Assembly (NCBI GenBank): GCA_963702155.1
Contig: OY969717.1
Coordinates: forward strand, 682,001-746,000
Direction of reading: 5' to 3'
DNA: 64,000 nucleotides
Source of the DNA: G963702155 sp963702155
Lineage (GTDB): Bacteria; Pseudomonadota; Alphaproteobacteria; Micavibrionales; Micavibrionaceae
Positions 27,323 through 34,009 of the stretch are shown here, one piece after another (position 1 is the first letter of the stretch; each line of letters begins with the position of its first letter). Made by a program: the position numbers and the translations under genes. The notes under the pieces were generated by a model that did no database searches, was not told where the DNA came from, and was given only the letters and a program-made list of their open reading frames with translations.

Positions 27323-27619
27323 ATGACTGACGAAAAAATAATCCGTAAAGAAATGAAACAATTACTGGCACATTTCGATGATAAAAAACTCGATAATATC
27401 TATTATCTGAAATTCAGATGGGCAGATGAAAGCGAATATGAAGACTTTGAAGAGTACAAAGACGTTGTTAAAAAGCACCTTTCAAATTCAGTCTATAAAT
27501 TCATCTCGCTCGATAAGCGATTTAAATTAACGGTCGAAAACACGGAAACAAATAACATATTCGCGGTATCATTTAAAAATGATGGCGTGTCCGTCAATTA
27601 CAAACAAAAAGCCGCATAA
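27323..27619 (+). CDS. Small hypothetical cassette protein
   Basis: 98 residues from the ATG after AAAGGG; a longer frame from 27278 overlaps the previous gene and has no ribosome site. Acidic and lysine-rich, ending VSFKNDGVSVNYKQKAA, probably alpha/beta. No known family. Likely co-transcribed with the 27088 gene. Confidence 0.5.
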   Translation: MTDEKIIRKEMKQLLAHFDDKKLDNIYYLKFRWADESEYEDFEEYKDVVKKHLSNSVYKFISLDKRFKLTVENTETNNIFAVSFKNDGVSVNYKQKAA

Positions 27620-27622
27620 GGA

Positions 27623-27654
27623 CTGGACTTGCTCCGCGACCCAAGCGTTCATGG
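27623..27654 (+). repeat. Copy 3 of the CTGGACTT-N12-AAGCGTTCATGG element
   Basis: CTGGACTT is separated by 12 bases from AAGCGTTCATGG; ACCCA...TGGGT here extends the possible hairpin to 5 bp. It is 21 bases before the next ATG and 599 bases after copy 2, and immediately follows a stop codon. Confidence 0.75.
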
Positions 27655-27675
27655 GTCTAACGAAAGGAGCAAAAT

Positions 27676-27924
27676 ATGACCGATAATCAAGAGCCGTCAT
27701 TACAACATACAGTCCGGTGCAAAGCCATGCATGCCAATATTGAGGCCATGGAATACATCGTTAATAATCTACTCATCCAAATCAAGGCCGCACACGAGAA
27801 AGCCCTCTATAACAACAGTGAGGAAGCCATGACCGAATTGGCAAAAACAAAACCAACACTTGAAGCCATAGCCGCATTATACGAGGCCACAGATAAGCTG
27901 AATACAAACGTATTACAGTTTTAA
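27676..27924 (+). CDS. Small hypothetical cassette protein
   Basis: 82 residues after CGAAAGGAG, helix-rich (CKAMHANIEAMEYIVNNLLIQIK). Ends in a 4-base overlap with the convergent methyltransferase gene. Function unknown. Confidence 0.5.
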   Translation: MTDNQEPSLQHTVRCKAMHANIEAMEYIVNNLLIQIKAAHEKALYNNSEEAMTELAKTKPTLEAIAALYEATDKLNTNVLQF

Positions 27925-29168
27925 TCCTCGCCGAATTCTTTTCCGGTCTCGGCATGCGTGGCCGTCTTGCCTGTGTGATCCTGCCAACGCTGCACAATCA
28001 CATCCACATACTTCGGATCTAGCTCTATAAGCCGTGCGGAACGCCCTAGATTTTCAGCCGCAATCATTGTGGTACCCGAGCCACCGAACGGATCCAGCAC
28101 GATATCCTGTGTCTTTGATGAATTTTTTATAGCACGTTCCACCAACTCCACTGGCTTCATAGTGGGGTGAAGCGTCTGCAGATGCGGACGGTTGATATGC
28201 CAGATATCACTCTGGTCACGCGCACCGCACCAATAATGATCGTTGCCCTTACGCCAGCCATATAAGATCGGCTCATATTGTTTGTGGTAATCAGACCAGC
28301 CAAGCGTGTAATGGTTCTTAGCCCAGACAATATGCGTGGAGACATAGCCGCCAGCCTCTTCAAATGAACGGTGGAGGTTATGCATCTCACTGCCAGCCAT
28401 ACAGATATACAGCGCACCCTTGGTGTATTCGATGGCCACGGCACATAGGTCGGATAAGAATTTACCAAACTCCGCACCGAGATTATCGTTCATAAGGTCA
28501 CGGCCTTTGACCTTCTTACCCTTGGCACGGGCGCGAACCTCTTCGGTCTTACCGTAATCAACATTATATGGTGGGTCGGTAAAGCACATATCGGCCAGCT
28601 CTTCCGCACCGAACAACCGTTCGTAATCAGATTTCTTTGTGGAGTCACCGCATAATACTTTGTGCTTACCGCATATCCATATATCACCCAGACGAGAGAC
28701 GGGGTTATCCGGTGGCTCTGGCGCGGTATCTTCTTCCTCGCGTGCCTGGTCGTCATCCTCTTCAGGATTGAGTAAGCCATCTATGAACGCTGCTTCCAAC
28801 GCAGTGATGTCTATATCGAAGCCTTCCTCATCCAGATAGCCCAGCTCCTCTGCCAGTTTTTCTTCATCCCAGCCGGAGTTGAGTGCGATACTGTTGTCAG
28901 CAATAGTCAGAGCGCGCCGCTGGGCTTCGGTCAATCCTTTTAGGATGATCACAGGAAGCTCTTTATAGCCTATGTTTTGTGCCGCTTCTAAGCGACCGTG
29001 GCCAGCAATTATAATATTGTTCTCATCGATAAGGATCGGGTTATAGAAATCAAACTCAAGCATCGACCGTTCAATCTGTTTGATTTGATCGGTGGGATGC
29101 GTCCGTGCGTTGTTATCGTAGGGGACGATCTCTTCAATGGGTCGGTACTCGACCTTCAATTTGTTCAT
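27921..29168 (-). CDS. DNA methyltransferase with ParB-like N-terminal domain
   Basis: 415 residues. The N-terminal part (about 1-110) is a ParB/sulfiredoxin-like domain (V.YDNNARTHP, IIAGHGRLEAA, ALTIADN). The C-terminal part is a type II beta-class N4/N6 methyltransferase with DPPYNVDYG near 200 and DPFGGSGTTMIAAENLGR near 355. Such fused proteins are common in phages and act as orphan methylases that protect phage DNA or change gene expression. A dyad-rich leader lies upstream at 29311-29380. Confidence 0.85.
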   Translation of the reverse strand: MNKLKVEYRPIEEIVPYDNNARTHPTDQIKQIERSMLEFDFYNPILIDENNIIIAGHGRLEAAQNIGYKELPVIILKGLTEAQRRALTIADNSIALNSGWDEEKLAEELGYLDEEGFDIDITALEAAFIDGLLNPEEDDDQAREEEDTAPEPPDNPVSRLGDIWICGKHKVLCGDSTKKSDYERLFGAEELADMCFTDPPYNVDYGKTEEVRARAKGKKVKGRDLMNDNLGAEFGKFLSDLCAVAIEYTKGALYICMAGSEMHNLHRSFEEAGGYVSTHIVWAKNHYTLGWSDYHKQYEPILYGWRKGNDHYWCGARDQSDIWHINRPHLQTLHPTMKPVELVERAIKNSSKTQDIVLDPFGGSGTTMIAAENLGRSARLIELDPKYVDVIVQRWQDHTGKTATHAETGKEFGED

Positions 29169-29310
29169 ACTGGCCTCTATTACGTGAAGTGTGTGCGAAT
29201 TATTTTTCGTAACGAAATAAAAAAGGTACTGTGACGCGCCGACGTAAAGGGGCGGCGAACGCGCGATATTTATTTAGCGACAGGGTTGCCAACTTGGTTG
29301 CGGTAACATG

Positions 29311-29380
29311 GTTTCGGTGGTCGCAAGCATTTGATTTATTTACACAATCACCGAAACGAAACCGCCGCTTGGTTTCGGTG
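29311..29380. promoter_or_regulatory. Three-copy GTTTCGGTG dyad upstream of methyltransferase
   Basis: GTTTCGGTG occurs at 29311-29319 and 29372-29380, and its reverse complement CACCGAAAC at 29349-29357. The last two can form a stem. It lies between the C5-methyltransferase 3' end and the start of the next methylase, so it may be an operator, methylase autoregulatory site or hairpin. Confidence 0.45.
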
Positions 29381-29381
29381 C

Positions 29382-30680
29382 TTATGATCCGGCTTCATCG
29401 GCAATGCAGAGAAGCGTATAAAGTTCGAAACGCATACGCTGCCACCAGTGGCACCACGCCATTTCCACAGAGCCGAAGTCTGTCCACCCGAAAGGCCATC
29501 CCATCAGCCATTCGGTGAACAGCGGGTTTAAGCGCATATCCGATATCTTCCCATCTTTCATGGTTGCTGGGAGATGGTGGCCAGACTGGAATGCCAAGGT
29601 CGGAAGCGATATCTGCTGTGTTTTCCGTGGCTTCATCCCGGGGCTGTCTTTCCAATCCCGAGCGCACGGTGTCGGCCATGCCTTGGCTTGCGCCGTCAAT
29701 GAGCTGTGAGCCTGATTTGTCCGGTCGTCCATCCGTTTCAGAAATGTTTCCTGTTTCTCGCCGCTTTCTTGCGCCCGCGGGGTCAGCCATTGTTTCGCTG
29801 TTTCCGCAAGGCCGTTGCTGAAATTCGCGCTGGTCGATCCTGGTTCCTGCGCTCTGGGTGTTGGCCAGTTGATTTTCGCCGTCTTGTATTTCTGGCCGGT
29901 TTGTTTCTTCTGCAGATCCTGTTTCGTATAAGGAAAATCCTTCGGTTGCATAACAGTCTCTGCCAGCGATGGTGTCCGCAGTACGTTGCGCCCATCTTTC
30001 CGGATCATCTTTTCCGGTGGTCTGGCTTTGTTGGTATTCGCATCGGTCGCCGTCACCGTCGGCCACATATGCCGGACTTGATCTCGAAGCATCAGCGGCA
30101 TGTTCGCTTCCATCTTTTCCTTGAATTTTTGAGGACTTAGACATCCGCCCGTTGCCTCGGTCGCTTTCACGGTGCGCCATAATGAAGAGCCGTTCACGTT
30201 TATGCGTTGCACCGACTTCTTCCGCTGTAAACAAGCCCGCCGCAACGCTGTAACCCATTGATCGTAAGTCGTCGTGGACTTGCTGAAAGCCCAAACGTAA
30301 ATGGTGAGAGACGTTTTCAAAGAAACAGAGTTCCGGCTGGATTGCGGCGACAATGTCTTTGATATAAGGCCAGAGATGCCGTGGGTCTTTTTCCCCGCGC
30401 TTGACTCCGGCGATTGAGAACGGCTGGCACGGATATCCTGCAGTGAGGATATCCACGCATCCGCGCCACGGTTTTGGATCGAAGGTCTTAACGTCAGACC
30501 AGATAGGTGCGGCATCCATGGTTTCATCTTCCATGCGCGCTGCAAGCTGCGCGGCAGCATAGGCTTCCCCCTCGACATAACAAACGGTTCTTGCTTCAGG
30601 CACTCCGAGCTTAACGCCGAGTTCGAGTCCGCCCGCACCGGAACAGAGGGACAGCACTGTTGGGGTATATGGATCCACAT
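29382..30680 (-). CDS. Overprinted frame with WPTP repeats and LNP..EWLMGWP..GWT motif
   Basis: A 432-codon frame is open across the whole C5-methyltransferase gene in another register. From about residue 120 it reads like a separate phage protein: SLKTS...YDQWVTALRR, repeated WPTP-A-x-D/E units (WPTVTATD, WPTPRAQE, WLTPRAQE, WPTPCARD) and a terminal LNPLFTEWLMGWPFGWTDF. I recall that block in many small phage proteins beside dcm genes. Where translation starts is not known; the N-terminal part may be an artefact. Each WPTP is the same DNA as an ADT/ADP repeat of the methyltransferase frame. Confidence 0.55.
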   Translation of the reverse strand: MWIHIPQQCCPSVPVRADSNSALSSECLKQEPFVMSRGKPMLPRSLQRAWKMKPWMPHLSGLTLRPSIQNRGADAWISSLQDIRASRSQSPESSAGKKTHGISGLISKTLSPQSSRNSVSLKTSLTIYVWAFSKSTTTYDQWVTALRRACLQRKKSVQRINVNGSSLWRTVKATEATGGCLSPQKFKEKMEANMPLMLRDQVRHMWPTVTATDANTNKARPPEKMIRKDGRNVLRTPSLAETVMQPKDFPYTKQDLQKKQTGQKYKTAKINWPTPRAQEPGSTSANFSNGLAETAKQWLTPRAQESGEKQETFLKRMDDRTNQAHSSLTAQAKAWPTPCARDWKDSPGMKPRKTQQISLPTLAFQSGHHLPATMKDGKISDMRLNPLFTEWLMGWPFGWTDFGSVEMAWCHWWQRMRFELYTLLCIADEAGS

Positions 30681-30684
30681 TCAA
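29395..30684 (-). CDS. DNA cytosine-5 methyltransferase
   Basis: 429 residues with C5-methylase motifs: SLCSGAGGLELG (I), GYPCQPFS with catalytic Cys near 86 (IV), FFENV (VI), KRERLFIMAH (VIII) and near the end RLCGNGVVPLVAAYAFRTL (X). Between VIII and IX there is an unusually long insert (about 190-360) rich in repeats such as MADPAGARKR and MADTVRSGLER. This insert coincides with the conserved part of the overlapping second frame. It may protect phage DNA from restriction; no restriction partner is beside it. Confidence 0.85.
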   Translation of the reverse strand: MNVDPYTPTVLSLCSGAGGLELGVKLGVPEARTVCYVEGEAYAAAQLAARMEDETMDAAPIWSDVKTFDPKPWRGCVDILTAGYPCQPFSIAGVKRGEKDPRHLWPYIKDIVAAIQPELCFFENVSHHLRLGFQQVHDDLRSMGYSVAAGLFTAEEVGATHKRERLFIMAHRESDRGNGRMSKSSKIQGKDGSEHAADASRSSPAYVADGDGDRCEYQQSQTTGKDDPERWAQRTADTIAGRDCYATEGFSLYETGSAEETNRPEIQDGENQLANTQSAGTRIDQREFQQRPCGNSETMADPAGARKRRETGNISETDGRPDKSGSQLIDGASQGMADTVRSGLERQPRDEATENTADIASDLGIPVWPPSPSNHERWEDIGYALKPAVHRMADGMAFRVDRLRLCGNGVVPLVAAYAFRTLYASLHCR

Positions 30685-30712
30685 AATGATTTTTAAGTTT
30701 TAGAAAAATCGG

Positions 30713-31210
30713 TTAAACGACCGCAGGTTTTTTCCATTGAAGAGAATCTTCATCGAACCTGTATGCAAAACCAAAGTGTCGCTTACAGCATTGCCGTATT
30801 TCAGTTACAGTAGCTTTGCCCCAATTTGGCAGAAGTAATAAGTCTGCATCGTTCAAATCCAAAACTTCATTCAAATTTTTGACACCAATGGATAAAAAGG
30901 AATTTACAGTTCTAGTTGAGAGATCAAGGTAGCGGATAGACAAATCAGGAATTCCCTGACTATCTATCGTTTCACCGTCGTGAGCTTCAATATGAGCTTC
31001 AACATGTGCCGTCATATCTTTTTGATGTTGAACGAGCTTTTTGAGTTGTTTGTTTTCAAAACGTAATTTCCAACTATGCTTCACGATGATTGTTTTTATT
31101 CTACCCGGGGATAGGTCAAAGCGTTTGGCAAGATCACTAAAACCCACACGCTCGTTAAGCCAGATATCGAATATTTTCTCGTTTCTTTCTTCTTTTTCAG
31201 GATCACGCAT
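30713..31210 (-). CDS. HTH plus RNA polymerase alpha-CTD-like protein
   Basis: 165 residues. The N-terminus is a sigma-4/HTH-like helix pair (FSDLAKRFDLSPGRIKTIIV). The C-terminus, LSTRTVNSFLSIGVKNLNEVLDLNDADLLLLPNWGKATVTEI, follows the pattern of the RNA polymerase alpha-subunit C-terminal domain (LS.RS.N.L....I..I.DL...E..LL...N.G..SL.EI). The combination suggests a phage transcription regulator that binds DNA or mimics alpha-CTD. It lies between the C5-methylase and small terminase. Function is inference. Confidence 0.65.
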   Translation of the reverse strand: MRDPEKEERNEKIFDIWLNERVGFSDLAKRFDLSPGRIKTIIVKHSWKLRFENKQLKKLVQHQKDMTAHVEAHIEAHDGETIDSQGIPDLSIRYLDLSTRTVNSFLSIGVKNLNEVLDLNDADLLLLPNWGKATVTEIRQCCKRHFGFAYRFDEDSLQWKKPAVV

Positions 31211-31224
31211 CTTTCCTACCTGCG

Positions 31225-31770
31225 TTAAATTGGTTTTTTCGTGAGTTCGGCCAGAGCTTTGTTAAGTTCTTCCTGCAATTTTTTATGAATCTCCGCAGCA
31301 TCGTTAAGGCTTGCCAATACAGGAGCCAAACGGTCAGGGATATTGAGAATATTGTCGCGTACAGTGCGTGCCTGCTTAAACGCTGCGGCACGGACTTCAT
31401 CCACATCCACGTATTTGCCGCCTTCAACTTTAGCTTTGATTTCCAGTAATTTTGCTTTTTCACTTTCACTTTTGATCCGTGTTTTGAGAAGCAGTGTTGG
31501 CAGTTGTGAATCTGATAGTGGGCGTGGCGCGGACACATTGACCGCCGCGCTCTCAATCGCATTTTCTGCTTTTCGGTCTTGATGTGTTTGTCTTGCGGGT
31601 TCGCGCCGCGCTTCCAATATGGCATCGGCCTGTACTGGATCGATCTTGTCATTAATCGTAGGAATAACACCTTCTCTGATAAGCCGACCGATATACTGGC
31701 GAGAAACGCCGCGTTGCTCTCCGTAATCGGTGCGCGTCAGGAGCTGTTTTTTCTTTGATTTTTTGGCCAT
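31225..31770 (-). CDS. Small terminase subunit, Nu1-like
   Basis: 181 residues with an N-terminal winged-helix (YGEQRGVSRQYIGRLIREGVIP) of the Nu1 type and a C-terminal coiled coil with a lysine-rich end. In lambda the matching protein recognises cos and recruits gpA. Here it is in the early block about 5 kb from the large subunit, a departure from usual adjacency. A general HTH packaging protein is the alternative. Confidence 0.65.
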   Translation of the reverse strand: MAKKSKKKQLLTRTDYGEQRGVSRQYIGRLIREGVIPTINDKIDPVQADAILEARREPARQTHQDRKAENAIESAAVNVSAPRPLSDSQLPTLLLKTRIKSESEKAKLLEIKAKVEGGKYVDVDEVRAAAFKQARTVRDNILNIPDRLAPVLASLNDAAEIHKKLQEELNKALAELTKKPI

Positions 31771-31885
31771 GAAATTTTTGGAAGAATTTTTGAGGGGATA
31801 AATTGAAGTCAGATTTCCCGATCATGCGTTTTATGATGCATCAATTCGGCAAAAAACCCGCCACAAATTTCCGTGACCGATGCGG

Positions 31886-32359
31886 TCACGTTTTTTTGTT
31901 ATTTAAATCAACGTCTTGATATGTGGGATAGGATTTTATGATAACGCCTTCGGGGTCATGTGCGTTCAATTTTGCAACAATCTTCATAATGCCGTAATTC
32001 AAACGGCGCCGACCTGTGGTCTCTGATATTTTCAATTCATACTCAATGACCTTCCACGGCTTACCCATAGCACGCCGCCATATAACTCTGGCTTCCTCTG
32101 CATTTGCCCACCGTAACCAGCAGGCCACATGATCATGAAAATCAACTTCGCGGGAGAGAGCGTATCCACGACTTTTATCGCCTGGGTCGCCTTGAATAAT
32201 CTCCATTAAGTCACGCAGAACGGGAGGCCAGACAGAGAAATAGCCTTTTGGTTTTACGCTAGGAAATTTCTTTTCGATATCGGCAGCTTTTCGGATGTAA
32301 GAAAACACCATTTCATCCGTCCAATATGGCTCTGGTGGTGGCCCGTAATGGTATGTCAT
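31886..32359 (-). CDS. DUF6362-like HTH protein
   Basis: 157 residues. WTDEMVFSYIRKAADIEKKFPSVKPKGYFSVWPPVLRDL, then a WLRWANAEEARVIWRRAMGKPWKVIEYEL helix block and RRRLNYGIMKIVAKLN, is the pattern I know from DUF6362 proteins of alphaproteobacterial phages. The C-terminal helices look like an HTH. Role unknown. The stop codon sits inside a stem (CGTGACC/GGTCACG). Confidence 0.6.
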   Translation of the reverse strand: MTYHYGPPPEPYWTDEMVFSYIRKAADIEKKFPSVKPKGYFSVWPPVLRDLMEIIQGDPGDKSRGYALSREVDFHDHVACWLRWANAEEARVIWRRAMGKPWKVIEYELKISETTGRRRLNYGIMKIVAKLNAHDPEGVIIKSYPTYQDVDLNNKKT

Positions 32360-32568
32360 TTGGCACCTCCATATCCGTATCTGGCTTCGGCGATCATGAA
32401 TAAAAAATTGCGTTCATCATCCGTTAAGCGTGTATCCGAAGGGCAAATCATTAAAACGCCTTGTTCGATCCACGCACGGCGGCGCATGACCTCCATTTCA
32501 TGACTATCCGCTGGGCTGTCCGGCATGAGTTTTGTTAAAGGGGACTTTCTGGGATATCCGCTCATCAT
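32356..32568 (-). CDS. Small hypothetical early protein
   Basis: 70 residues, coupled to both neighbours through 4-base overlaps. TDDERNFLFMIAEARYGYG near the C-terminus. No family recognised. Confidence 0.5.
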   Translation of the reverse strand: MMSGYPRKSPLTKLMPDSPADSHEMEVMRRRAWIEQGVLMICPSDTRLTDDERNFLFMIAEARYGYGGAK

Positions 32569-33074
32569 TTCGCTCCTTCCGGTTTGAGATTTACCGGGCC
32601 TTGCTCAATCGCCCAATGCAGCAGTGCTAGAGCATCGGCTTCGTTATGATCGGTGACGCGGTCGTGTCCAAATTTTTCACGAACCGCTTTGATCATGAGA
32701 CCCTTGTTGGCGTTGCCTTTTCCGGTGGCGAATTTTTTGATTGTGCCGACAGGAACACCGAGATAGGGGACTTGAGCTTCCGGCTCGTCTCCCCACGCCT
32801 TGAGCTGGCCTAAAAATTCACCATAGGTGTGTGCGGCAGTGGTTCCGGCATGCCTGCGGACTTCTTCAAAAACACAAACATCCAAACCCTTGGCCTGTAC
32901 ATTCATGACAGTGAGCCAGCTTCTAAAACGAAGCAGCGCCATGCCGGAGCTTTCAAATCTGTTTGGTTTGAAGGTTTCGAAACCAGAATGGATTTCGCCT
33001 GACGGGGTGAGCAATGCCCACCCCGTTGTGCGGCCTAAATCCAAAGCGAGTGCGGATTTAAAACGATTACTCAT
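32565..33074 (-). CDS. RuvC-like Holliday junction nuclease
   Basis: 169 residues with the RNase H-like RuvC pattern: ALALDLGRTTGWAL (Asp near 12), VCVFEEV (Glu near 68) and DHNEADALALLHW with the last acidic residues near 142-146. Such proteins resolve branched DNA made during phage replication and packaging. It lies in the early operon before the primase-helicase block. Confidence 0.75.
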   Translation of the reverse strand: MSNRFKSALALDLGRTTGWALLTPSGEIHSGFETFKPNRFESSGMALLRFRSWLTVMNVQAKGLDVCVFEEVRRHAGTTAAHTYGEFLGQLKAWGDEPEAQVPYLGVPVGTIKKFATGKGNANKGLMIKAVREKFGHDRVTDHNEADALALLHWAIEQGPVNLKPEGAK

Positions 33075-33622
33075 GCCGCACCTGCCTTGCGAAACTTGAT
33101 CTCGCCATTCAAATCGAGATGTCCATCATCCTGTTTTTCCGGAGGCGTGGTTTTTTCGATTAAAGCCTCCAGTGCAAGAAGCTCATCTTTGCAAGACATA
33201 TCCTCTGGCGATTCCTTCGAAATCCTCGCGGCTTCAGCGACCGCTTTTTCAGAGATTTGCTTTGTTTCGACAGGCAGAAACGGGACATTGTGCATTCCAA
33301 AAAACGCCTTGATCACACCGATGCAAATTACTCTGCGTAACGATATTTCCGTATTTGTGTCTTTGAGCGTTGGAACCCTCATGACGATGCCGTCAATTTG
33401 CCCAACAAGCTCCAACATCGCAGTCATCTCGTCTTCGAGCTGTGTGATTTGATTGGGGAATGAGCGCAAAGTTGAGAATTTCATATCGGTGCTTTGATAC
33501 GAACAGACATCACCATCGGCAGATATCATTGCCCAGGCAAATTTATCCTCCAGTGAAATTGCAAAAAGTGCGTGTTTGGGTTTGCCGTCTTTGACAAACT
33601 GTTTCATTGTTTTCTTACTCAT
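33071..33622 (-). CDS. Hypothetical early protein
   Basis: 183 residues from the ATG after GGAAAGG; the longer frame upstream would cross the GTTGGGG-rich spacer. Alpha/beta sequence with FAISLEDKFAWAMISADGDV and a long helical C-terminal half. No known family. It overlaps the RuvC-like start by 4 bases, suggesting a role alongside it. Confidence 0.5.
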   Translation of the reverse strand: MSKKTMKQFVKDGKPKHALFAISLEDKFAWAMISADGDVCSYQSTDMKFSTLRSFPNQITQLEDEMTAMLELVGQIDGIVMRVPTLKDTNTEISLRRVICIGVIKAFFGMHNVPFLPVETKQISEKAVAEAARISKESPEDMSCKDELLALEALIEKTTPPEKQDDGHLDLNGEIKFRKAGAA

Positions 33623-33857
33623 GATCTTTCCTTTCGTTGGTGTGGTTTTGAGTAAATACAGCGGTTCGAATTTGATCGGATCGCTGCTGGTTATTCCCAG
33701 GATTGGGAAACTTTTTTGAAGCGCGCGCGGATGCCTTTCCATACGGGATGGGCAAACACTGCAAGGTTTGCCCTCTCCCGTAGGGAGAGTACCCACCCGC
33801 ACTAACATCAATATTTGATAAAACCTTTGCTCTGCTTGACTTAGAGGGGCGGTTTAT

Positions 33858-33981
33858 ATGTTGGGGTTTTAAGTTGGGGGGAACCCCAACACCCAACTTA
33901 CCTAAAGCAAGGCTCTGTAAGGGATTGGGTGAGCTGGGGTAAAAAACCCCAACTTCCCCAACATGGCGAAAACCCCAACAT
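33858..33981. repeat. GTTGGGG-rich inverted repeat cluster
   Basis: The 387-base spacer at 33623-34009 holds many copies of GTTGGGG or CCCCAAC: at 33860, 33873, 33884, 33947, 33956 and 33973, with partial copies between. The outer pair ATGTTGGGGTTTT (33858-33870) and AAAACCCCAACAT (33969-33981) are perfect inverted repeats. A GGGG-TAAAAAA-CCCC dyad lies at 33936-33950. It may be an iteron-like replication origin or operator. The rest of the spacer shows no gene I can support. Confidence 0.6.
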
Positions 33982-34009
33982 AAAATGGCAATTATTTGCA
34001 AATAAAAGG

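Noticed and set aside
31872..31897. Hairpin CGTGACC-GATGC-GGTCACG with T-run as terminator
   Set aside because: The T-run is on the plus strand, while the neighbouring genes are on the minus strand; no plus-strand transcript is apparent.
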